From the NCBI GenBank assembly GCA_021799555.1, contig JAJZAG010000273.1, forward strand, positions 1-5,104: a DNA stretch of 5,104 nt. The letters run 5' to 3'. The notes below the pieces were generated by a model, which made no database searches, was not told the origin of the DNA, and worked only from the letters and a program-made list of their open reading frames with translations. This DNA is from Deltaproteobacteria bacterium (GTDB taxonomy: Bacteria; Desulfobacterota; Binatia; Binatales; Binataceae). Position numbers and translations under genes: made by a program. Each line of letters opens with the position of its first letter. The stretch's first letter is position 1. Positions 1 to 5,104 of the stretch are shown piece by piece.

Positions 1-3000
1 CTGCTTGCCGCAAGCGGCGATACGATCGCCGACAAGGTGCTGGGCCAGATCGATTTCACCAAAGGCGCGATCAATCTCGTCAACGCATCGTCGCTCAACT
101 TCCAGGACGGGATCACGATCGATGACGCCGGCCATCTCTACGCCGCCGATCCGAACAACAACCGGGTGCTGGGATGGAACAATGCGGCGAGTTTCGCCGA
201 CGGCGCTCCCGCGGATCTCGAGATCGGGCAGGTGGATTTTTATTCCTCTGACTGCAACCAGGGTGAGAATCAGCCGAGCGCGGATTCGCTATGCCAACCC
301 AACGGCGTTGCGGCCGACGCGGCGGGAAATCTGTATGTCGCCGACACCAATAACAACCGGGTGATAGAGTTCGCGACGCCGTTTGCCGGTTTCAGCGGGG
401 CGCAAATTTCGGGACTGTCGGCGGGGGTGGTTTTCGGACAGCCCGACATGCAATCGAACCTCGCCAACAACGGCGGAATCGGCGCGGCGAGCCTTAGCTA
501 TCCGTGGGGCGTCGCGGTCGATTTGAGCGGAAATCTATTCGTAGCCGATAATCTCAATAACAGGGTATTGATCTTCGCCGAGCCGCTCGCGGCCTCGCCG
601 CCGAACGTTACCGCGTCGGTCGTGATCGGGCAGACGAACTTCGCCGCGGCGCTATGCAACCAGAGCGCGAATCCGGCGGCCAATCCCGGCGCGGCTACCT
701 TGTGCGCTCCTGAGGGGCTTGCGCTCGATTCGGCGGGCGATCTCTACGTCGCTGATACGAGCAATAACCGTGTGCTCGAATTCGACGCGCCGTTTGCTAT
801 CGACGCCTCCGCGCACATGGTTTTTGGTCAGACTTCGGATACCGGCAAATTTGCGAACGCGGGCGGAATCGGCGCCGCGACGCTCAACGGCCCCGCCGGC
901 GTGGCCCTCGATCTCGCCGGCGATCTTTATATCGCCGATACGTTCAATAATCGCGTGCTTGAATTCACCACGCCGCGGACGAGCGGCGTTACCACCGCCG
1001 CGATCGTTTTCGGACAGCAAGGCTCGTTCGTCACGAATGCCTGTGATGGAGCGTCGGGCGTGCTCGCGACGGCGCTGACGCTATGCGGTCCGACGGCGGC
1101 CGCGCTTGACGGTGCGGGCCGACTGTATGTTTCCGATCAATCGAACAGCAGGATCGTCGAGTACGATACACCGCTGGTCGCCGGCGCGAGCGTCAACCGC
1201 GTGTTGGGCCAACCCGACGCCGACCACGACGGCGGCAACGAAGTGAAGCCGCAGGGCCTGGATTTTCCGCAGGCGGTCGCGGTGGACGCTTCCGCGCATC
1301 TGTATGTTGCCGACACGCAGAACAACCGTGTGCTGGGATGGAATAGCGCGGCGACGTTCGCCAACGGCGATCCGGCCGACCTTGTGATCGGACAGGCCGA
1401 CTTCGCCTCGCGCGCGTGCAATCAGGGCGCGACTGCACCGGCCGCCGCCACGCTGTGCTTTCCGACCGGGATAGCCGCCGACCCGAGCGGAAATCTTTAT
1501 GTATCGGACACCGGCAACAGCCGCGTGCTTGGCTATGCCGCACCCTTCGCGGGGTATAGCGGCGCCCAGATTATCGATCCCGTCGCGACAATCGTGCTCG
1601 GGCAGCGCGGAAGCTTCACGATCGGGACGCCGAACTCGGGCGGAATCGGCGCCGGATCGCTCGATCAGCCGCAGGCCCTCGCCTTCGACGCGGCAGCCGA
1701 TCTGTACGTCGCCGACACCGCCAATAATCGCGTGCTCGAGTACAGTCATCCGGTCGCGAGCGCTGAAGCGGCAAGCCATGTTTTCGGACAGGATCAGACC
1801 GGGAGCAATTTCACCGGCGGCCAGTGCAATCAGGGCGCTGGCACCGGCGGTCCGGCCAGCGCGACGACGCTCTGCCTGCCCGAAGGCGTCGCGGTCGATA
1901 GCGGGGGAAATCTCTACGTCGCCGATTCCGACAATAATCGCGTGCTCGAATACAATTCTCCCCTCACGATCGTCAGCGGACTCGCGGGCAGCGGCGACGT
2001 TACCGCCGACGTCGTGTTCGGGCAGAGCGACTTCGCCGCGAACACCGCCAACGCTCCGTCGGGAGTTCCCGGGGCGGGCACCCTGGAGTTTCCGCAAAGC
2101 GTGGCGGCCGATTCGCTTGGAAATCTCTACATTGCCGATACTTCGAATACCCGCGTGCTCGGATTTGTGACGCCGCTCAAGAATCCGGCGGCGCCCAACA
2201 CCACGGCTACGATCGCATTTGGACAAGACGGCGCGTTCGATTTTACCGACACGGTATGTAACGGCTTCAGCACTCCCACCTCCTCGCCGAGCGCATCGAA
2301 TCTATGCGAGCCTTCTGGAATCGGCGTCGATCTGTTGGGCAATCTCTACGTCGCCGATACCGACAACAGCCGCGTCTTGGTGTTCGACCAACCCATCCCG
2401 TTTACTGGTTCGACGCCAAGTCCAACTGCCTCTGCGACTCCATCGCCATCCGCAACCTCAACTCCGACCGCTTCCGCGACGCCCACGCCGACCGCGACAA
2501 CCACCTCGACCCCCACGGCATCGGCCACCGCGACAGTTACGGCGACCGCAACTCCAACCATGACGGCCACTGCGACATCAACTTCGACCGCGACGCCAAC
2601 GTCGACTGCAACTGCCACTTCCACGCCGACCGCAACCGCTACGGCCACTTCGACGCGGAGCGCCACTCCAACCGCGACTCCGACCTCGACCGGCACGCCG
2701 ACGGCCACCGCGACCGCAACCGCCACGGCGACGCCGACCGCGACGCCGACAATTGACCCGACCCCAACGGCAACACCGACCGTCGTACCCTTCTCGCTCA
2801 AGGTCGCTCCGGCAAGGCTCAACTTCGGCAAAGTGAAACTGGGTTCGAGCAAGACCAAATCGGTCAAAGTCATGAACAAGGGCAAACGCTCCGAGCCGAT
2901 TCAAATCGAGACCTACGGTTCCACGGCAGGCTTTACCGTCGCCAATCAATGTCCCGCCACACTGCCGCCAAAGGGCCGATGCGCCTTCGTCGTGACGTTC

Positions 3001-3111
3001 AAGCCTTCTGCGGCGAGTACTATTCAAGGCGTCTTGACGATCTACGACAACGCCGAAAACGGCCCCCAGCAAGTGATTCTCGTCGGCGCGGGGAAAGCAC
3101 CACAGCGCTAA
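1..3111 (+). CDS. NHL-repeat beta-propeller surface/secreted protein with Thr/Pro-rich linker and C-terminal ASH-like domain (5' partial)
   Basis: The frame is open from the first base to a TAA at 3109-3111, giving 1036 visible residues; start and any signal peptide lie upstream. A GTG at 37 lies inside a repeat (VLGQ motif) and is not a credible start. Twelve copies of an NHL core of the type GNLYVADTxNNRVLEF occur, with the conserved Arg codons at 163, 358, 562, 769, 952, 1150, 1327, 1522, 1729, 1939, 2152 and 2371. Each is preceded by a P-x-G-[VI]-[AT]-x-D segment and followed by a [VI][VFL]GQxxF segment. A Thr/Ala/Pro/Ser linker follows (2410-2781), then an Ig-like module. NHL repeats fold into beta-propellers that usually bind proteins, glycans or other ligands; the ligand here cannot be read from sequence. 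Fourteen cysteines, all apparently paired, and the low-complexity linker suggest an extracytoplasmic location (inference). No LPXTG or PEP-CTERM-like tail is visible. Architecture is confident; function is unknown. Confidence 0.92.
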   Translation: MLAASGDTIADKVLGQIDFTKGAINLVNASSLNFQDGITIDDAGHLYAADPNNNRVLGWNNAASFADGAPADLEIGQVDFYSSDCNQGENQPSADSLCQPNGVAADAAGNLYVADTNNNRVIEFATPFAGFSGAQISGLSAGVVFGQPDMQSNLANNGGIGAASLSYPWGVAVDLSGNLFVADNLNNRVLIFAEPLAASPPNVTASVVIGQTNFAAALCNQSANPAANPGAATLCAPEGLALDSAGDLYVADTSNNRVLEFDAPFAIDASAHMVFGQTSDTGKFANAGGIGAATLNGPAGVALDLAGDLYIADTFNNRVLEFTTPRTSGVTTAAIVFGQQGSFVTNACDGASGVLATALTLCGPTAAALDGAGRLYVSDQSNSRIVEYDTPLVAGASVNRVLGQPDADHDGGNEVKPQGLDFPQAVAVDASAHLYVADTQNNRVLGWNSAATFANGDPADLVIGQADFASRACNQGATAPAAATLCFPTGIAADPSGNLYVSDTGNSRVLGYAAPFAGYSGAQIIDPVATIVLGQRGSFTIGTPNSGGIGAGSLDQPQALAFDAAADLYVADTANNRVLEYSHPVASAEAASHVFGQDQTGSNFTGGQCNQGAGTGGPASATTLCLPEGVAVDSGGNLYVADSDNNRVLEYNSPLTIVSGLAGSGDVTADVVFGQSDFAANTANAPSGVPGAGTLEFPQSVAADSLGNLYIADTSNTRVLGFVTPLKNPAAPNTTATIAFGQDGAFDFTDTVCNGFSTPTSSPSASNLCEPSGIGVDLLGNLYVADTDNSRVLVFDQPIPFTGSTPSPTASATPSPSATSTPTASATPTPTATTTSTPTASATATVTATATPTMTATATSTSTATPTSTATATSTPTATATATSTRSATPTATPTSTGTPTATATATATATPTATPTIDPTPTATPTVVPFSLKVAPARLNFGKVKLGSSKTKSVKVMNKGKRSEPIQIETYGSTAGFTVANQCPATLPPKGRCAFVVTFKPSAASTIQGVLTIYDNAENGPQQVILVGAGKAPQR
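37..1200 (+). repeat. Six-blade NHL super-repeat, copy A (blades 1-6)
   Basis: This unit of 388 codons begins with VLGQ and ends just before the next VLGQ. Its six blades have a fixed order of subtypes. Blade 1 has RVLGWN followed by an FA-x-G-x-PADL segment. Blades 2, 4 and 6 have a C-x(12-15)-C pair just before the core. Blades 3 and 5 lack Cys and carry a GGIGAASL-like or GGIGAATL-like segment. The same order recurs in the next unit. Most NHL propellers have about six blades, so one unit could close as one propeller (inference). Exact boundaries are a choice of register. Confidence 0.8.
1201..2400 (+). repeat. Six-blade NHL super-repeat, copy B (blades 7-12)
   Basis: This is the second unit, with the same blade order as the preceding one. 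Conserved Arg codons are offset from their partners by 1164, 1164, 1167, 1170, 1200 and 1221 nt, so the register drifts only through small indels. Shared features outside the generic NHL core include RVLGWN with FA-x-G-x-PADL in the first blade, PFAG[FY]SGAQI in the second, and a GGIGA-type segment in the third. The fifth blade has a diverged GVPGAGTL version. DNA identity is clearly less than perfect, which points to an old duplication rather than a recent one. The unit runs into the Thr/Pro linker. Confidence 0.8.
2410..2781 (+). repeat. Thr/Ala/Pro/Ser low-complexity linker (about 124 codons)
   Basis: Almost every codon here is ACN, GCN, CCN or TCN, giving TATATPT-like and TSTPTATA-like runs, with occasional Val, Met, Arg, Gly and one Ile-Asp. 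In DNA it is an irregular array of C-G-A triplets such as GCGACG and CCGACG, without a fixed longer unit. Linkers of this kind typically act as extended, possibly glycosylated spacers between domains of secreted proteins (family knowledge). Here it joins the propellers to the C-terminal Ig-like domain. Tracts like this are prone to length change by slippage. Absence of stops leaves other frames open too, but those translations are artefacts. Confidence 0.93.
2788..3108 (+). other. C-terminal ASH/HYDIN-like Ig domain ('choice-of-anchor D' type)
   Basis: The last 107 or so residues read as a single beta-sandwich module. It has an LNFGKVKLGS segment, a KSVKVMNKG strand, a Cys pair spaced C-x(9)-C (TGT at 2950, TGC at 2980), an FVVTFKPSA segment and a final G-x-LTIYDN strand followed by QVILVGAG. 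The order 'L-x-FG-x-V-x-(L/V)G', 'NxG' and '[VF]TF-x-P' is typical of ASPM/SPD-2/HYDIN-type domains found at the C-termini of many bacterial secreted proteins. The role is not known; attachment or protein contact is a guess. Recognised from motif pattern only. Confidence 0.75.
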
Positions 3112-3120
3112 TCGCGCTTG

Positions 3121-3148
3121 GCGCGCTCCAGCGCATTACCGAGCGCGC
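3121..3148 (+). terminator. GC-rich hairpin after the NHL gene, possible transcription end
   Basis: A perfect 8-bp inverted repeat, GCGCGCTC (3121-3128) and GAGCGCGC (3141-3148), encloses a 12-nt loop and starts 10 nt after the stop codon. No T-run follows, so it does not meet the standard intrinsic-terminator pattern. It could be a U-less terminator, a 3'-end stabilising stem or chance in GC-rich DNA. Confidence 0.35.
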
Positions 3149-3197
3149 ATCGACGGCGCGTCCGGACCGTAGCGAGATTCCCGTAAAGCGCGCAGAC

Positions 3198-3226
3198 TTG
3201 ACCCCAGGTCAGCCCTTGAATAGATG
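3198..3226 (+). promoter_or_regulatory. gap: Weak sigma-70-like promoter candidate for gap-pgk
   Basis: TTGACC (3198-3203) matches the -35 consensus at five of six bases. At 17-nt spacing it is followed by TAGATG (3221-3226), which matches the -10 consensus at only three of six. The -35 box is part of a small inverted repeat TGACC-CCA-GGTCA (3199-3211). The position, about 64 nt upstream of the gap start, is reasonable, and the gene after a long upstream gene probably has its own promoter. The poor -10 keeps this tentative. Confidence 0.22.
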
Positions 3227-3255
3227 GGCTAAGCTTATCTACTGTCGGGCATTGG

Positions 3256-3274
3256 TTTTCCGGGAAAATTCCCG
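3256..3274 (+). promoter_or_regulatory. Two overlapping palindromes directly ahead of the gap ribosome binding site
   Basis: TTTTCCGGGAAAA (3256-3268) is a perfect inverted repeat around a central G. CGGGAAAATTCCCG (3261-3274) is a perfect 14-bp palindrome. They share GGGAAAA, so in RNA that segment could pair either upstream or downstream. The second ends one base before the ribosome binding site. An operator or a leader hairpin affecting gap translation is possible; no regulator family can be named from this. Confidence 0.35.
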
Positions 3275-3280
3275 TGGAGG
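3275..3280 (+). promoter_or_regulatory. gap: Ribosome binding site for gap
   Basis: TGGAGG lies 9 nt upstream of the GTG at 3290, a normal Shine-Dalgarno spacing. It fixes the start of gap on a GTG codon; no ATG in this frame would keep the N-terminal nucleotide-binding strand. Confidence 0.8.
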
Positions 3281-3289
3281 AAGCTAAAG

Positions 3290-4294
3290 GTGGCGACCAG
3301 GATTGGGATCAACGGCTTCGGACGAATAGGGCGGATGTTCTTTCGCGCGGCGTTGCAAAAAAGCAATCTTGAAGTAGTTGCCGTCAACGATATCACCAGC
3401 GCCGCAACGCTGGCGCATCTGCTCAAATACGACTCGGTTCACGGCGCGCTCAAGCAAGAGGTCCGCGTAGACGGAACCAATATCGTGATTGACGGCAAGC
3501 CGATCGCGGTTCTCGCCGAGCGCGATCCGGCCAAGCTGCCGTGGGCAAAGATGGGCGTGCAGGGCGTCGTCGAATCGACCGGGCTATTCACCGCGCGTGA
3601 GAAGGCGGCGATGCATCTGGCCGCGGGCGCGAAGAAGGTGATAATCAGCGCACCCGCCGACGGCGCCGACGTGACGCTATGCCTCGGTGTCAACGAGAAA
3701 TCCTACGACCCCGCCAAACATCATGTCATTTCGAACGCCTCGTGCACGACCAACTGTCTTGCGCCGGTCGCGATGGTGCTGCATGAGAATTTTGGAATCG
3801 TGCACGGCTTGATGACCACCGTGCACGGCTACACCGCCGATCAGAATCTGCAGGACGGACCGCATCACGACCTCCGCCGCGCGCGCGCGGCCGCGGTCTC
3901 GATGGTGCCAACCTCGACCGGGGCGGCCAAGGCGATCGGATTGGTGCTCCCGGCGCTCAAGGGCAAGCTCGACGGAATCGCGGTGCGCGTGCCGACGCCC
4001 AACGTTTCGATCGTCGATCTGACCGCGACTCTCGAACGCGACGCCGACGACAAGGCGATCAACGCCGCGATGAAACGCGCCGCCGAAGGTCCGCTCAAGG
4101 GCATCCTCGGCTACAGCGAGGCTCCGCTGGTCTCGATCGATTTCAATGGCAACCAGAATTCGTCCACCTTCGATGCTCCGCTCACCAAGGTGTTGGGAAA
4201 CCGCCTCGCCAAGGTGTTTTCCTGGTATGACAACGAGTGGGGATACTCGAACCGGCTGGTCGATATTGCCGCATACGTGACGGCCGGCTTATAA
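3290..4294 (+). CDS. gap: Type I glyceraldehyde-3-phosphate dehydrogenase (phosphorylating)
   Basis: This cytoplasmic glycolytic enzyme converts glyceraldehyde 3-phosphate, NAD+ and phosphate to 1,3-bisphosphoglycerate and NADH. The 334 residues match the usual family length. The N-terminal Rossmann domain has GINGFGRIGR (residues 6-15) and Asp34 in the NDI motif, the position linked to NAD preference. The catalytic signature ASCTTNCL (150-157) gives the nucleophile Cys152, and TVHGYT supplies His179. Other substrate-binding positions appear intact: Thr153, Thr182, Thr210-Gly211 and Arg233. The S-loop retains Pro191 (GPHHDLRRAR), consistent with NAD rather than the NADP-type loop of photosynthetic forms. 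The C-terminus has the standard WYDNEWGYSNR block. The start is GTG, preceded by a good TGGAGG. pgk follows 33 bases downstream, so the two are probably co-transcribed. All key residues are present and the gene looks functional. Confidence 0.98.
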   Translation: MATRIGINGFGRIGRMFFRAALQKSNLEVVAVNDITSAATLAHLLKYDSVHGALKQEVRVDGTNIVIDGKPIAVLAERDPAKLPWAKMGVQGVVESTGLFTAREKAAMHLAAGAKKVIISAPADGADVTLCLGVNEKSYDPAKHHVISNASCTTNCLAPVAMVLHENFGIVHGLMTTVHGYTADQNLQDGPHHDLRRARAAAVSMVPTSTGAAKAIGLVLPALKGKLDGIAVRVPTPNVSIVDLTATLERDADDKAINAAMKRAAEGPLKGILGYSEAPLVSIDFNGNQNSSTFDAPLTKVLGNRLAKVFSWYDNEWGYSNRLVDIAAYVTAGL

Positions 4295-4327
4295 ACGCAG
4301 AGCACGTAGTCGGCTCCGGAATTTCCC

Positions 4328-5104
4328 ATGGCGATCCTTCCCGTCACCGCACTCAAGCTCGAAGGTCATCGCGTGCTTGTGCGATGCGACTTCAACGTAC
4401 CGCTCGGCGACGTCAGCCCGGCGCCGGAGGCGGCGAACCCTGCGCCGGGCGCGGCGCGCAAAATCACCGATCCGGCGCGAATCGACGCGAGCCTGCCGAC
4501 GATTCGCTACATTCTTGAATCGGGAGCTGTCGCCGTTTTGTGTTCTCATCTTGGCCGCCCCAAGGAACGCTCGCCGCAATTAAGTCTCAAGCCGGTCGCC
4601 GAGTATCTGAGCATCGCGCTTGGACGCAAGGTGGCGCTCGCGCCCGATTGTATCGGCGACGTGACGGGCAGGATGATCGCGGCGCTCAAGCCTGGTGACG
4701 CGATCCTGCTTGAGAATCTGCGCTTCCATGCCGAAGAAGAGGCCAACGACCGCGACTTCGCGCACGAACTCGCCAGAGGCAAAACCGCCTACGTCAACGA
4801 CGCGTTCGGCAGCGCGCATCGCGCGCACGCCTCGACGGTCGGCGTGACGGAACTTCTGACTGAACGCGCGGCGGGCTTCCTGATGATTCGCGAGCTCGAG
4901 GCGCTTCGCGCCGTCACCGAAAATCCCGCACGCCCGATGGTGGCGATTCTGGGCGGGGCGAAGGTCTCGGACAAGATTGAACTGATTAAGAATCTGCTGC
5001 CGCGGGTGGACACGATCCTGCTCGGTGGTGCGATGGCGTACACGTTTTTGCGCGCACAGGATATCGCCGTGGGTCGCTCGCGCGTTGAAGAAAACAAGCT
5101 TGCG
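4328..5104 (+). CDS. pgk: Phosphoglycerate kinase (3' partial at window end)
   Basis: Phosphoglycerate kinase transfers phosphate from 1,3-bisphosphoglycerate to ADP, using the product of the gene just upstream. The frame is open from ATG 4328 to the last base: 259 codons, compared with about 390-400 for the family, so the C-terminal nucleotide-binding part is mostly missing. Visible motifs are RCDFNVPL (residues 19-26), SHLGRPKE (73-80), LLENLRFH (127-134), NDAFGSAHRAHAST (157-170) and AILGGAKVSDKIELI (206-220) with GGAMAYTF (233-240). A TAG in frame at 4307 and no other start codon between it and 4328 fix the start. The Shine-Dalgarno is weak (GGA at 4318-4320), so translation may depend partly on coupling with gap. 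Odd feature: about 15 extra residues between DFNVPL and KITDPARI, where the family normally has a short turn. Confidence 0.98.
   Translation, partial: MAILPVTALKLEGHRVLVRCDFNVPLGDVSPAPEAANPAPGAARKITDPARIDASLPTIRYILESGAVAVLCSHLGRPKERSPQLSLKPVAEYLSIALGRKVALAPDCIGDVTGRMIAALKPGDAILLENLRFHAEEEANDRDFAHELARGKTAYVNDAFGSAHRAHASTVGVTELLTERAAGFLMIRELEALRAVTENPARPMVAILGGAKVSDKIELIKNLLPRVDTILLGGAMAYTFLRAQDIAVGRSRVEENKLA
4415..4456 (+). repeat. pgk: Imperfect 21-nt tandem duplication inside pgk
   Basis: Two adjacent 21-nt units (4415-4435 and 4436-4456) match at 17 of 21 bases and encode SPAPEAA and NPAPGAA. Together they make most of an Ala/Pro-rich insertion at residues 29-44, in a surface loop of the N-terminal domain next to the substrate-binding region. 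The frame is kept, so the gene is not disrupted. Confidence 0.75.

Noticed and set aside
37..39. GTG as the start of the NHL-repeat protein
   Set aside because: The same frame is open back to base 1 with sensible residues, and the GTG codes the Val of a VLGQ motif that recurs in other blades. The true start is upstream of the window.
1081..2226. Antisense reading frame of 381 codons across the NHL repeats
   Set aside because: It mirrors the repeat structure of the + strand gene, has repetitive low-quality composition and no recognisable domain. Long antisense frames are expected opposite GC-rich repeated coding DNA.
163..2373. Regularly spaced similar DNA segments about every 180-220 nt, superficially like a spaced repeat array
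   Set aside because: The spacing and conservation follow the protein blades, the units vary at DNA level and both 'repeat' and 'spacer' are coding. It is not a CRISPR array.
2346..2885. Antisense frame of 179 codons with Val/Gly/Ala repeats, and a + strand Asp/His/Arg-rich frame at 2304-2756
   Set aside because: Both are other-frame readings of the Thr/Pro linker, which has no stops in several frames because of its triplet composition.
3199..3230. Small inverted repeats TGACC-CCA-GGTCA (3199-3211) and AGCCC...GGGCT (3211-3230)
   Set aside because: The arms are only 5 bp, the two overlap at one base and neither has a T-run. They are too weak to call a terminator or operator on their own; the first is mentioned with the promoter candidate.
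2949..3287. + strand frame of 112 codons spanning the end of the NHL gene and the intergenic region
   Set aside because: It overlaps the conserved C-terminal domain in another frame, shows no family motif and has Arg-rich composition typical of shadow frames.
4237..4518. + strand frame of 93 codons bridging gap and pgk
   Set aside because: It overlaps the conserved C-terminus of gap and the conserved N-terminus of pgk in another frame and has no recognisable motif.

Overview
The window is GC-rich bacterial chromosomal DNA with three genes, all on the + strand. The first is the 3' part of a long gene for a secreted or surface-type NHL-repeat beta-propeller protein (1-3111, 5' end outside the window). 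After a 178-base gap comes a complete type I glyceraldehyde-3-phosphate dehydrogenase gene (gap, 3290-4294). It is followed 33 bases later by the 5' part of phosphoglycerate kinase (pgk, 4328 to the window end). I see no RNA gene, insertion sequence, CRISPR array or attachment site.

Region 1 (1-3111). The visible 1036 residues contain twelve NHL-type blades of about 59-73 residues each, a Thr/Ala/Pro/Ser linker of about 124 residues, and a C-terminal Ig-like module of the ASH/HYDIN ('choice-of-anchor D') type. The blades follow a strict pattern: two successive sets of six with the same order of blade subtypes, offset by 1164 nt at the start. This looks like a duplicated six-bladed propeller. 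Every second blade carries one pair of cysteines and the other blades carry none.

Region 2 (3112-3289). This intergenic stretch holds a GC-rich hairpin just after the first gene, a weak promoter candidate, two overlapping perfect palindromes just upstream of the gap ribosome binding site, and the ribosome binding site itself.

Region 3 (3290-5104). gap and pgk are in the usual glycolytic order and probably form an operon; they catalyse consecutive steps (GAP to 1,3-bisphosphoglycerate to 3-phosphoglycerate). The pgk gene has an unusual insertion of about 15 residues close to its N-terminus, built from an imperfect 21-nt tandem duplication.

Organism: the composition, the gap-pgk pair and the NHL + Thr/Pro linker + ASH surface protein fit an environmental, probably Gram-negative bacterium with a GC-rich genome (Desulfobacterota/Binatota-like or Acidobacteria-like soil or sediment lineages). 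This is inference from general familiarity with such proteins and is not a firm placement. Nothing here is clearly a new biological system. The points most worth a second look are the ordered double six-blade architecture with alternating cysteine pairs, the pgk insertion, and the palindromes ahead of gap.
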